From assembly GCA_043228905.1 (NCBI GenBank), contig JBHGNT010000016.1, positions 18,972,001 through 19,036,000 on the forward strand: DNA of 64,000 nt. Direction: 5' to 3'. The translations under genes and the position numbers were made by a program. Every line of letters starts with the position of its first letter. Position 1 is the first letter of the stretch. Positions 36,758-47,016 of this stretch are shown one piece after another. Source of the stretch: Azolla caroliniana. Lineage: Eukaryota > Polypodiophyta. Below the pieces are notes generated by a model, which was given only the letters and a program-made list of their open reading frames with translations, did not search any database and had not been told where the DNA came from.

Positions 36758-37032
36758 GTGGTACGTAGTTTTGGCTCAGACATCCTCAGTGATGAGCCCT
36801 CTTTGCCTTCCACCTAAATTGAGCAAGAGGAGATTGAAACCAATCCTAGGGAACAATGAAGATTCATAAGGTTTTCCTGTGCAAGTGGAGGTAGTCTACA
36901 TCTTCCTAGACAACTCTATGTCATCGAGTCTTTCTTCGAGATGATGCCAAGGTTGTTGCGTCTTTCGTGCGAGTCAAAACTTACTTGACAAGGAATTTCG
37001 TTACCTTAGGACTATTATAGTTACAATTCCCC
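36758..37032 (-). pseudogene. Plastid 23S rRNA fragment in nuclear DNA (NUPT), decayed
   Basis: On minus from about 37032 the text follows domains IV-V of plastid-type 23S rRNA, in order: taactataatagtcctaag, cgaaattccttgtc, cgcacgaaagacgc, gaagatgtagactacct, aaaaccttatgaa and tgttccctaggattgg, then ttaggtggaaggcaaag and a final gtaccacc. The gaaagaccctatgaa block followed by the ccctgggattgg block is the plastid rather than the plant mitochondrial version. Most differences are G-to-A or C-to-T, as expected from deamination of methylated cytosines in inactive nuclear DNA. Only about 275 of some 2800 nt are present. It cannot be an active rRNA gene. Confidence 0.85.
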
Positions 37033-37059
37033 TTTCACCAAGCCATCAAGAGGTCACAG

Positions 37060-39110
37060 ACTCACCTAGTTCCCAACACCAACCTAGTTGCACACAAAGC
37101 CTAACCTAACCATACAAATATGGGTCTTGAAGGCTCAAATATTCCCTACTCGTGAAGCTAGACAAGGCTGGATCGCCATGTCTTACCTACCTCTAATACA
37201 ACCCAACACTCAATATTGGGCTCCGTTGTCGCAAAGTTACGTGCTTCGAATTCATCTTCGCCATAGCCAAGAAATAGGCATGGTCAGCTCTTGGGATCGA
37301 GTTTCCCCCTTTGGTCCTTAGCTATATGCACATAGGCCAGGCAATCGAATACTCTTAGATGCCGATATGACACCTCTTTGCCGTACCATACCCTTTGTGG
37401 TATGTCACCTTCCAGTGGAACCAAGGGCGACCTATTGATCACATAAGCAGCAGCCAGCAGCGCCTCAACCCGGTAAATCTTTGGTAATTTTGCATGTGCC
37501 AACATACATCGAACTCTCTCCATGATCGTCTAGTTCATTCTCTTGTCCATCCCATTCAGTTCCAACATCGTCGGCACTATACTCTAGTCGAATACCTTGA
37601 GTTCGGTAGTACTCTTCGAATTGGCCTCAGTATTCACCTCCATTGTCCATTCAGACCGCTTTTAGTTTTCGGCCGGCTTCTCTCTTAGCTCTCACTTGGA
37701 ACTCCTTGAAAACACCTAGTACTTGATCCTTCGTCTTCAACACGTAAGCCCACAACTTACGACTATAATCATCAATGAAGGTAACAAAGTGTTGTCCACT
37801 GGAATGAGATTTAGCATCTACATAACATACATTGGTGTGTATGAGTTCTAGAACGGTTTTCTTCCAAATTGGGGGCCTCGGTCAAAATGCGACTCTATTT
37901 TGTTTACCAACAAGGCAATCAACACATTTGTCAAGATGCACTTTCTTCACCTCCGGTAGGAGTTCTTTTTCGGTTAGCATTGTTACCGTATGAGATGTAC
38001 GAAGAGTAAAGTGTGATGAGCGAGGGTGGAATGCTATAATGTTGTTGATGTGTATGTGTAAATGTGTAAGTGTAATTGTGAGTGTGAGTAGATGCGTATG
38101 TGTACACATGCACACTTGCGTGCATGTGGACAAATAAGAAGAGGCGTGAGTGAGAAGGGGGCTTGCACCCCTGTGTATCTACCCTTTTGTAACTATTTTT
38201 AACTCCCTTATGGGGAATGAATGAAACAATGAATATTTCTCTCTCAACTTCTCTCTCTTTGACACCTTTCTCTCTCTCTTCCTCCTCTCTCACGTTGAAT
38301 CCCCTTGGGAGGGGGGTGGAGCCATTCTAGGCACCACCCCCACCCCACAAGGCTTTTAAATGCACATCACAATCATGCCATGAACCCCGCAATGCTAATC
38401 ATCACCACACCCCACTATCATCGTCATTAACCCTAACCCTAAAACCAACAACAAGCATCTACATTCCTTTCTGGCTCATGTGGCATACCTCTTGTGCCAC
38501 ATCTCTCTGGCTATGTCGGCTACCACGTTTACCTCATTTCTGCATAATCGAGCATGCATCAAATACAATGTATTGGTTTTTCGGGCTCTAGCCACAATCA
38601 GGCTTCCTCGGCAGAACTTCATGACACCGTTTTGGATGCTATCCATGTAGCCTTCATCATCTAGCCTACCGGTTGATATCAGATTCAATCTGGCTTCCGG
38701 AACGTGTCGTACATCTTTCAACACAAGTCTACACCTGGTTGACATTGTCAAGCACACATCTCCAATCCCGACGATTCAACATGCTCCGTCATTTCCCATT
38801 TTTATAGATATGAGATCTCTGGCTCTATAAGATGAGAACCATTTCCAATTGGGGGTTTGGTGGAATGATGCACCCGAATCGACCACCCATGTCGATTCAT
38901 CACCGACAAGGTTCACTTTGTTTTGGTCACTGATGAGCAACACCTCCTCCTCACTTGTCGCGATTGCCGACGTGTTCTTGCTAACCGAAATCTTCTTCGA
39001 CTTCACACCATCGGCTCCCCCCTTTTCCTTTCGGAAGTGTTGACAATTCTTTTGGAAGTGCCCCGGCTTCCCACAATAGAAACACGTGGGCGTTCCCCTC
39101 GACTTCGACC
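37060..39110 (-). pseudogene. Copia polyprotein relic (zinc knuckle, protease, integrase), interrupted by a solo LTR
   Basis: Read on minus: a zinc knuckle (C-F-Y-C-G-K-P-G-H-F) near 39085-39050; protease at 39006-38776 (W-V-V-D-S-G-A-S-F-H); a GAG-pre-integrase part at 38757-38480 (V-R-H-V-P-E-A-R-L-N-L, then M-W-H-K-R); a solo LTR; integrase zinc finger (H-L-D-K-C-V-D-C-L-V-G-K-Q, 37950-37900); integrase core to about 37530 in broken frames; then the integrase C-terminal part at 37523-37284 (R-V-F-D-C-L-A-Y-V-H). A last match (F-L-G-Y-G-like) fades near 37250. It is a different copia lineage from the 45.8-kb element. No LTRs of its own were found. Non-functional. Confidence 0.85.
37981..38453 (+). 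repeat. Solo LTR with perfect AGCAT target duplication
   Basis: The insert begins TGTTACCGTATG and ends CCAACAACA, flanked by AGCAT at 37976-37980 and 38454-38458. If one AGCAT and the insert are ignored, the copia integrase reads straight through (K-G-M, one stop, M-L-T-E-K-E-L-L). A gaatgaatgaaaca word near 38215 resembles an LTR polyadenylation region. The insert also holds (TG)n-like text (38050-38120) and an accctaaccctaa word near 38430. Confidence 0.88.
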
Positions 39111-39189
39111 TTGTCCTCGACTTATCTCAATTCTAGGGACTTCGATTTCGGCCTCTTCCTCGATTGGTATAGAATTGTGATGAAAACTT

Positions 39190-40020
39190 TGGTTTTTTCA
39201 TCAACTCAAGCTCAAATTAAATTTATTTATTTTAAATCCGGGAAAAAAAAACTTTGAACATGAATTCGATACATTGTATCAAATTGTGATGAAAACTATG
39301 TTTTTTACATCAACTCGATACAATGTATGGAGTTCATGTAAATTTTCTTTTTTTTTCAAATAAAAGAGCTTTTTTAAACATGAACTTGAATCGTACTAAA
39401 ATCTCTATTTTTACAAGAGAAAAAGATGCATATCGATAATGCAAAGAAGTATGTTGCACAACAAGATACCTTATAGTGAACATGTGCTTCATTGATTAAC
39501 AAAAACCCATTATAATTGTGTTGATGGTAATTGAACCTTGCAAATGCCATTTACATGGTCTCAATCACCGCTTCAAGCACTTAATGTTGATCGTCATAGT
39601 TTGGTTCATCTACAACAGAGAAACATTTATGTGGAACCAACGATGACAACACGAGCATAACTCATGTGACAAGGAAACTTGCAAGAAGTCAAGGTGGGGG
39701 ATATTAATAGCTACACATGTAGATGGCCATGACCTAGGGCACCAATTCTGCATTGGTAAAGTTTTGGACGTGGTGATGCATTAAACCTTTGTAATTCACC
39801 TACCATTGACATTAGTGAGGTGGATATCATTGTGTATGGATTTACACTGAACAAAAGTTGGATATTTAAGGAAGACAATGATAAACATAATAAAAGAGAT
39901 ATTACCAAGTCTAGAAGATGTCTTAGATTGAAGATGACCAAGATTTAGTGCACAAAATTTGGAGACACCATTTGGTGAAGACAATGATTTGATTGGTATA
40001 TTTGAAAATGAGGAGGAAGA
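39190..40020. other. AT-rich intergenic with two gatacattgtatc-type palindromes
   Basis: Near 39265 and 39315 are palindromic blocks (gatacattgtatc; ctcgatacaatgtat...gagttcatg) with poly(A/T) between them. The architecture is like the 9.1-11.1 kb array but the core differs. No gene was recognised in the remainder. Confidence 0.5.
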
Positions 40021-40194
40021 GTCACAATTGTATATTAGCTATAGTAGTGATTCTCATGAAAGGAATGATCATAGTGATGCAAGTAACTCCTAAATGTATT
40101 TTTTGTGCAATGATATGTAACAAATTTAGACAACATTTTATCGAATGACATAAAAACGTTGATTGTTGATATTGACATTGGAGCAGCGGCGCAG

Positions 40195-40385
40195 GAGGGT
40201 TGAATCGCACCGGTAGACAACGGAAACGGAACTGGAGCAGGAGCCGGAGCCGAAGCCGAAGCAGCGGAAACGTGAGGGTCCAGAAGCCTCCCACTGCTCA
40301 TTGACACAGACGCCTCTCCTCCCCGCCGCTGCTGCATCGCCCTCCTCAGTTTCGTGAGGAGGCCATCATTTAGGGTTTCCTCTCA
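40195..40385 (-). pseudogene. Possible 5' UTR and first exon of an unknown host gene, truncated
   Basis: On minus, a telo-box aaaccctaaa (about 40371-40380) is followed by an ATG at 40337. The open, GC-rich frame begins M-Q-Q-R-R-G-G-E-A and runs through an A/P-rich stretch (A-S-A-S-A-P-A-P-A-P) to about 40195. The composition and telo-box resemble the start of a plant nuclear gene and differ from the A/T-rich DNA on either side. No continuing exon or domain was found, so it may be a captured or orphaned fragment. It could also be chance low-complexity sequence. Confidence 0.35.
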
Positions 40386-40409
40386 CACCTCCCCCACTTT
40401 TCGAGGAGG

Positions 40410-40572
40410 AGTAGGTTTTGAGGAGTGAACCCCCCCGCCCCCCCCCCCCCCCCCCCCCCCCACACACACACACAGTTCGAGGAGTGAACCCAACCTTCGA
40501 GGAGTGAAACCCCCCCACTCCCCCACTGTTCGAGGAGTGACAAACCCCCCCCCCCCCCCCCAAAAAAAAAAA
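40410..40572 (+). repeat. Poly(C) and cgaggagtgaaccc short repeats
   Basis: A run of 24 C (40438-40461) then (AC)n, and a run of 17 C (40545-40561) then 11 A, are separated by four copies of a gaggagtgaaacc-type word. Long glycine-rich frames on minus are artefacts of this. Run lengths are prone to sequencing error. Confidence 0.85.
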
Positions 40573-40724
40573 GAGAGAAAGAGACGCAATCCAAATTTAT
40601 CACTAATGGCACCTTCAAACATCACCACTGTCGAACACATTGCACCAATAGGCCCCTCGATCGATAACGGAAAAACATCTCTGATAGCGGGGGTCCTGTT
40701 GAGATTATTTTCAACAACGAAGAG

Positions 40725-42338
40725 ATGCTTCTACTTGAGAAAGAGATAGAGCGCCTTGAGCGAATAACGGTCATATGCCGAGTGATGGGATCACGACCAA
40801 ACAGAGGGTTGTTGCGAGATATGTTGCAAGCTCAATTTCATTCACAACTCCGTGGTATAAAAGAAGTCCAACCGCTTGGTAAAGGCTTCTATCAAATCAT
40901 ACTAGAAGACAAGGAGTCTACAACGAACCTCATAGCACTTTCCCCTTGCCAGGTCCGAAATACATGGTTGTTCATGTGTAAATGGACACATGGTTTTAAC
41001 CCAGAGAAAGCCGCACAACAGGACGACTCCATGAAAAAGGTAACAATGTTGTTTCCTGGACTATCCTTAGAATACAACATGTTACTTCCTACTATTGGTA
41101 ACTCCTTTGGGATGATGTTGGATGAGGAACTAACGCTAGCAGACAGACTAAAGAAGCACCTAGGCCCTCCCTCTATCCGCCTCTTGGTGCAGGACATCAA
41201 TAAACTTCCCTCGAAGATCCTCATTCTCGGGAAAAACGGAATGCGAATTGAACAACGCATAGAAGTGATTGGCCCACCGGGGCAATGTTTTGCATGCAAA
41301 AAACTTGGTCATTTAAAAAAGAATTGCCCCACAAGACGTATTAAAGATCCTACAAAGGAGACTCTGGAAGGTCAGGATACCATAAGACATCAAAAGCCTC
41401 CCCCTCCACGACCCGACAAGGCTGTGATGGAATGGCGAGTGGTGGAAAAAACCCATGTCCTTCGAAAAACATCACCGGCACAAAATCCTCCATCACCTAT
41501 GAGCCCCAATCGCTTTGATCTACTACAAGAGCTCCCCCCCACAAATGAGCATTCCCCTAGTTCTTTTGTAAGCCCCAAGGAACGACCTAAGGTGACACCA
41601 AGCACCCAAGAGAAAGTTCTCGTTAAAGCTTACAAAATAGGGAAACGAAGACGAATAAGTCATGTAAAGTCCCTAATAAGGAGCTTGAGTGGAACGACAC
41701 CCAATGCAGAAGCAACAACCCAAGGCAGAAGTGTGAATGTCACGCCTCAAATCATAGTCGTCCCGGACACAAATGAGTGTGCTTCCTCTAGCCAAGACCT
41801 TGAACCACACCCACAAAATGCCTTGAAATGGCTAGGTATAGGGCTCAAGACAGTGGAAAAAATAAGGGTACATGTATCAGCGGTGGACAATAACGGAGTT
41901 CCGACGACCTCAATCTCCTTTCCACTCTTGCTTCCGACTCAGGAAGATTGGTCGAAATCCAAGATTAAAGATATGTTATGTAGCCAAGCAGCGTGCTTCG
42001 TAGCACAAATAAGAGATAAAGAGCTCATGAATGAACTAAAGCAACATTGGCATAACACTGAATTCTGGTGCACCATGGATGAAGACGACCCCCATCTTTG
42101 CCACATCCACCTGCGGACTATCATAAACACCCAACTAACTCCAAGCTTTGTCTATTTCTATGAGAAGCATGAAGGGGCGATTGAAGCTCACAAGATAGCC
42201 CACAAACTCCACTCATGGATGTGGACCACTATTCCATCCCTGAAAATGACTGGATGTCTAAATGGTGAGTGCTCCCCACTCACGACCTGTTGTACAAAGC
42301 ACCAGGCACAACTGGCAATCTCCCACCCCATTCCATGA
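40725..42338 (+). CDS. LINE ORF1 protein, DUF4283-like with CCHC zinc knuckle
   Basis: A 537-codon open frame. The N-terminal two fifths (about residues 10-180) resemble the DUF4283-type domain of plant LINE ORF1 proteins, including G-K-G-F-Y-Q-I-I-L and a W-T-H-G-F block. A CCHC knuckle C-F-A-C-K-K-L-G-H-L-K-K-N-C lies at about residues 187-200 (41286-41330) and probably binds element RNA. The rest is basic and P/S-rich, with no further domain recognised. The frame stays open upstream of the ATG to about 40690 (E-I-I-F-N-N-E-E), so the true start may be lost to a frameshift. The stop overlaps the ORF2 start as ATGA. It is still open while ORF2 is not. Confidence 0.82.
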   Translation: MLLLEKEIERLERITVICRVMGSRPNRGLLRDMLQAQFHSQLRGIKEVQPLGKGFYQIILEDKESTTNLIALSPCQVRNTWLFMCKWTHGFNPEKAAQQDDSMKKVTMLFPGLSLEYNMLLPTIGNSFGMMLDEELTLADRLKKHLGPPSIRLLVQDINKLPSKILILGKNGMRIEQRIEVIGPPGQCFACKKLGHLKKNCPTRRIKDPTKETLEGQDTIRHQKPPPPRPDKAVMEWRVVEKTHVLRKTSPAQNPPSPMSPNRFDLLQELPPTNEHSPSSFVSPKERPKVTPSTQEKVLVKAYKIGKRRRISHVKSLIRSLSGTTPNAEATTQGRSVNVTPQIIVVPDTNECASSSQDLEPHPQNALKWLGIGLKTVEKIRVHVSAVDNNGVPTTSISFPLLLPTQEDWSKSKIKDMLCSQAACFVAQIRDKELMNELKQHWHNTEFWCTMDEDDPHLCHIHLRTIINTQLTPSFVYFYEKHEGAIEAHKIAHKLHSWMWTTIPSLKMTGCLNGECSPLTTCCTKHQAQLAISHPIP

Positions 42339-45300
42339 GTATGAAGATTATAACATGGAACGTGCAAGGACTCAGAAGTAGACTAGACCAGCAAAATAGA
42401 TGGAAACTGAGAAGGGATCTTGAAGAATATTTACTAGGGAGTGGTGCTGACATCATCATGTTGCAGGAACACCACCTCGATAGCACACAGTTAAAGGAAG
42501 TCGGAGACCTTCTAACCAGGATCATGGCGAACGATTTGGGAGCCATCAATTGGGGAGGATGGAAATCATGGTGGTATTTGCACTTTGATTTGGGAACATC
42601 TAGCCCAAGGCTTAATACACCAAGAATCACTTATACCTGGTAGGGCACATTTTTGCACGCTGACCATCCAAGGGCAACGATGGAACTTCATGAATGTTTA
42701 TGCTCCAAATAACAGAACAGAAAGAGCAACATTCTGGGACTGCATCCACCTACAAGTAGTGGGTGCGGAAGAGTGGTGCATTGGAGGGGATTTTAATATG
42801 ATCGAATCCATTCATGATAGCTCCAACAACAACCCCATAGTTCTACAAGGAAGGGAACGCAAACAATGGGAGAAGCTATGTGTCCACCTTAACCTGCGAG
42901 ACATCTGGCGTTCTGCCAACTTCCAACGGAAAATGGATTCTCTCCTATTCTCCCGATCAGACGGGCGAAATAGTGGACCCACCCTATCTCGTATTGACCG
43001 CATTTATGTGGGGGAGGGTTTAGAAGCAAAGGGAGGGTGGTGTTGCATAACTCCAGGCATGACCTTCTCTGACCATTACCCGGTAGTTGGTCATTTTCAA
43101 TTGCACCGAAAATGGGGCCCATTCTAGACTCGCATCCCACACACTATTTACACACTTATAGACGTTAAGGACCAACTATCCAACCAATGGCCATTACCCG
43201 TCAATGGCTCATCAGCATCAGACAAACTTTTAGCTAAATTAACAAGAGCCTCTACTCTCCTACATGAGATTGTCAAGACCAGACGCAAGGATGCTCAGGA
43301 GAAGCGACAAAGGACAAAACGGGGACTAATAACCTTACAACGACTCCAACAGAGATACCCATCCTATATTTGGATCGTAGGACAAGTCCTCACGGCCAAA
43401 CAGGAACTTAGCATGGCATAAAAGGCAATATATGACATGGAGTTTCATGGTAGCATGGCGTGATGGATTCGAGTAGGGGACAAAACCACAAAGGAATTCT
43501 TCCGCTCCAAAGGCCTGAGGCACGCTAGAACTGTGATGCGTAGCCTCAACCGGGAGGATGGAACGACCACTGAGGATGGCGACGAAATGAGGAATATTGC
43601 CACAAGGTATTATAGCCGCCTACTTACCGAAGACATGATAGCTACAGGGGAAGACATAAGCGATGATATTATCCTCCAAAGCATACCCGAGAAAGTCACA
43701 CCGGAAATGAATACCTGGCTCGTGCGTCCCCTATCAATCATTGAGGTATGGGAGGCCCTCACTGATTTAGATGTCGAGAGCTACCCCGGAATTGACAGTC
43801 TCACCCCGCACTTTTTCACATGCCTTTCGGGCACTATTAAAGAAGACCTCCTCCAGGCATATGAGGAGATCATCACCTTTGGAAGCATGCTGGAGGAATT
43901 TGGACAGGGGATGATACATCTCATTCCTAAAAGTGGTGGGAATGTCAACGACATTCACAAGTGGCAGCCCATTACTCTTCTCAATACTGTCTATAAGTTG
44001 CTCGCAAAAATCGTGGCATGCCGTTTAACTCCACTTCTCCCTCAACTCATTCATCCGTCCTAGACAGGTTTCGTTAGAAATCGGAGCATCTTAGACACCC
44101 TCTTCTCATTTTGGGAAGCAGTAGCCCTTGCCAAGTAGACCAACAAGAAGGTAGCAGTGGTGCTACTAGATTTTGAGAAAGCATATGACAGGGTATGCTG
44201 GAACTTTCTAGAAAGTGTGATGAGGAAACTCGGCTTTCAAGAGACATGGATCAAAGGCATTGCAGGATTTTATAGGAATGGCAGCAGTTGCGTTTCGCTG
44301 GTAGGTGAAAGGGGCCCCTTTTTCCGAATATCCCGCTCTGTACGGCAGGGATGCCCACTAGCTCCATCCTTATTTCTATTATACGCCGAAGCACTCTCTT
44401 GCTTTCTCAACTCGCGGCATCTCAACCTACGTGGTCTTCCCATACCTCATTCTTACCAAAGCATCCTGGATATAGAATTTGCAGATGACACAACAGTCTA
44501 CCTGGAAGGGGACCTGGAAAACCTCCAAAAGCTAGAAAGTGGGCTAGTTTTATTTTGCAAGTGATCCAACACCATGATCAATTGGCACAAATCCTGTGCA
44601 ATATGGCTCTCTCAGGAAACACATCCAGCGTGGCACCCACACCCCGCTTTCAAGTGGATCAATCAAGGAGCGAGCACCAAATATTTGGGCTTCCAAATTG
44701 GTTTCAACATACTGCCGGAGACTGTGATTGCACCCGTTATCCTTTCCATTCGACAAAAGTTGATACACTGGAGCTCTAAGAATTTGTCACTAGCAGGTCG
44801 CATCATAGTGGCAAATCAGGTACTCCTCACAACAACATGGTACAGTCTATCATGCTGGACAATCTCCAAGGAAAGTATACATCAGACTCAACGACTGGTC
44901 CGCAACTACATTTTGTCTGGTAAGGAAGACCATGTAGCTCGCGCCAAGGTGCCGTGGCCTATACTCACAACGCCTAAGTCGAGAGGGGGATTGAGTCTTA
45001 TTGATCCCCTTTCACAATCGAAAGCCTTACTTGCCAAATTTGTGGTGCGAGGACTCCAACTAGGAAATGATTGTTGGAAAATGCTACTGAGGTTATGTTT
45101 CGCTTACTTTAGGCCACGAAAAGGGGTCAATTGGGCCCCCCAAACGGGATGGATTCTAAACATGGATCTCAAACCTAGTTTCTCCCGACATTTGGAGGAC
45201 AGATTCAGTGCATCCATGTGGAAGGCATGGTGTGACATTCGTCGAGGGCTCCAGTGTGATCAACCGAGATCCGAACCTGGCTGGCTCAGTCAACGTATCC

Positions 45301-45686
45301 TATGGAACCCATGTCTCAAGGATGAATCTAATCAACTACTGGGATCACGTAAGGGGTTGTCATGGGGATACATTGCAGAAGGTCCAGGCAAAAGTATAGA
45401 ATGTTGGCGACGGTTTATGTCAATGCCACTACAAGATCAAGCGAACATACTCCATGGAATCAGGGGCAGATGGACTATGAGATCGGAAATCATTAACGCT
45501 CTACGGATTAGGGAATCTGCTACTCAAAGGACGACAATGGAGAAATGGATAGGACACGAGGAGGAGGGTTCACTGATCCCGAGAGGTAGGGGATCACCAG
45601 ATAGACTCGAAGGCCCTGAATTGCGAGACACTGATTGTTCAGGTGTTGCATGCTCCTTATTTGGCCCAATTATCATCGAATTTTGA
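42335..45686 (+). pseudogene. LINE ORF2: AP endonuclease and reverse transcriptase, broken
   Basis: Starts at the ATG overlapping the ORF1 stop, with I-I-T-W-N-V-Q-G-L (endonuclease entry). Then Q-E-H-H-L near 42465, G-G-D-F-N near 42785, R-I-D-R-I near 42990 and S-D-H-Y-P near 43070 complete the exonuclease-endonuclease-phosphatase fold. RT landmarks follow: P-I-T-L-L-N near 43970, D-F-E-K-A-Y-D-R near 44167, Q-G-C-P-L-A-P near 44347, F-A-D-D-T near 44475 and L-A-G-R near 44795. Defects include a frameshift near 42600, in-frame stops near 43125, 43420, 43462, 44061, 44137 and 44562. The catalytic F-A-D-D box is intact, but the protein cannot be made whole. Confidence 0.88.
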
Positions 45687-45774
45687 CTCCTCTAGTTGGC
45701 TGTTGTGCGACATCGGCGGCTATTGCTATTTTTCGGTGCTCCCCCTCAAGCGCGGTCGGTCAGTGATTGAGAGG
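45687..45774 (-). pseudogene. 3' non-coding end of an inverted copia relic (left part)
   Basis: On minus the text reads gcgcttgagggggagcac, the usual polypurine tract (gcttgagggggag) of this copia family. It is the continuation of the relic at 51259-53016, from which it is separated by the full-length copia inserted at AGAGG. Its 3' LTR is missing: the text meets LINE sequence at about 45686. Confidence 0.7.
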
Positions 45775-46163
45775 TGTTGAGAATCAAGCTCAACTTGGTC
45801 TAGTGTGTGAACTCACCTTGAGAGTGAATAGACACTCCAACGGTCAAGAGTCACCATTATGTCACCTCTTTGTATTCTAGCATTTAGTATGAGCCATAGA
45901 ATCATATTCTATGACACATAACTTATGAGCTTTCACATTCCCCATGCTCCATGAGTCTTGTAGTTAATGAAGAGAGAGGGTGACTATATAAAGCACCCTC
46001 CTCCCACCTTGTATATATTGAGTCTTTCTCCTTTGTTAATACAATCTACCTTGCATATTCTCTGTGCATTATTTCTTGTCTCTCTCACTCTCTCTCTCTC
46101 TCTCATACACACACATAACTCAGATCTCTTCCGCTTCACAAGAATCATATCCGATTCTTTACA
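45775..46163 (+). repeat. 5' LTR of the full-length copia
   Basis: TGTTGAGAATC ... GATTCTTTACA, 389 bp. The TATA box TATATAAA at 45985-45992 should drive the genomic transcript. A CT-rich tract lies near 46080-46105. Confidence 0.95.
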
Positions 46164-46177
46164 TGGTATTAGAGCGA
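46164..46177 (+). other. Primer-binding site, initiator-Met tRNA
   Basis: tggtattagagcga directly follows the 5' LTR. The usual plant copia site is tggtatcagagc, so this copy has one C-to-T change within the site. Confidence 0.85.
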
Positions 46178-46323
46178 GGTTGGTAGCTCGATCTAGCCCA
46201 TTCGCTTCATTGTGATCCTGTGTTGTGCTTTACGTCGACGACCAAGAACCGGTTCATCGTTATCGTAGCTTCGCTACATAGCTCGCATTCGAAGAGAGAA
46301 GAAGAAGAAGAAGAATCGACATA

Positions 46324-47016
46324 ATGAATACTCAAATGGGGAGTGCTCTCCCTACCAAGAAGTTGGATCGAAACAACTTCGCATCTTGGGAGTACAAGAT
46401 GCACCAATACCTTGTCGGACAAGGCTATTGGAGCTACATCAAAGGAGCGCATGAAGACCGACCCGCCGAAGCGGCTCTTGGATACGCGACATGGGAGCAA
46501 GCCGCAAGCCGCATGATGTATTGCTTGGCGACATGTGTTCACGATCACATGCTCGGCTACATTCGCGAAGCCAAGACGCCGAAGGAGGCATGGGAAAATC
46601 TACGAAAGATTTTCGCGGCGAACACAACCGCAAGAAGGCTTCAACTCCGCCAAGAGTTGAACAACATTCAACAAAGGGACATGTCCATTATGACATACAC
46701 CTCAAAGATCAAGGAGCTTTGTGATTCGCTCGGCTCAATAAGCGTAAACATCGATGATGATGAGATGGTGCAAATATGCCTCGGCGGCCTCACACCATGG
46801 TTCGGCGCGATGCGAACCGCCGTTCTAGCACGGGAGAAATCTCCCTCCTTCTTCGAGCTCCAATCAATGCTATTGGTCGAAGAAAACCATGTGCGTACAA
46901 GGAGCAATGAGTCGGAAGGCCACATGCTCTACACTCAGTCGAACGGAGGAAGAGGACGCGGACGGCCGAGAGGCCGAGAGGCCAAGGACAAGGCGACGAG
47001 GTCCAACCTACGATAA
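46324..47016 (+). pseudogene. Copia gag
   Basis: ATG-started frame of 230 codons beginning M-N-T-Q-M-G-S-A-L-P, with F-A-S-W-E-Y-K-M near codon 22 and a UBN2-type gag core (E-L-N-N-I-Q-Q-R-D-M-S near 46650). It ends in an R/G-rich tail. The nucleocapsid zinc knuckle (C-G-Y-C-G-K-L-G-H-H-E-E-E-C, 47115-47157) lies in the next frame, so a frameshift near 47000 separates capsid from nucleocapsid. The homologous gag on minus at 52683 shows the same start. Confidence 0.88.

Larger units (their letters stand above)
40606..45686 (+). mobile_element. Nearly complete LINE (ORF1 plus ORF2), 3' end lost
   Basis: ORF1 (gag-like) is followed by ORF2 with endonuclease and reverse transcriptase, the plant L1 layout. 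The 3' part beyond the RT thumb/connection is cut at about 45686, where an inverted copia relic begins. There is therefore no zinc-binding domain, 3' UTR or poly(A), and no target duplication can be judged. It is the same family as the truncated LINE at 829-2970. Confidence 0.85.

Noticed and set aside
38425-38445. accctaaccctaa as an interstitial telomere
   Set aside because: Only two telomere units, inside a solo LTR; too short to mean a telomere.
40366-40640. Glycine-rich frames on minus
   Set aside because: They arise from poly(C) runs and short repeats; composition and overlapping frames show an artefact.
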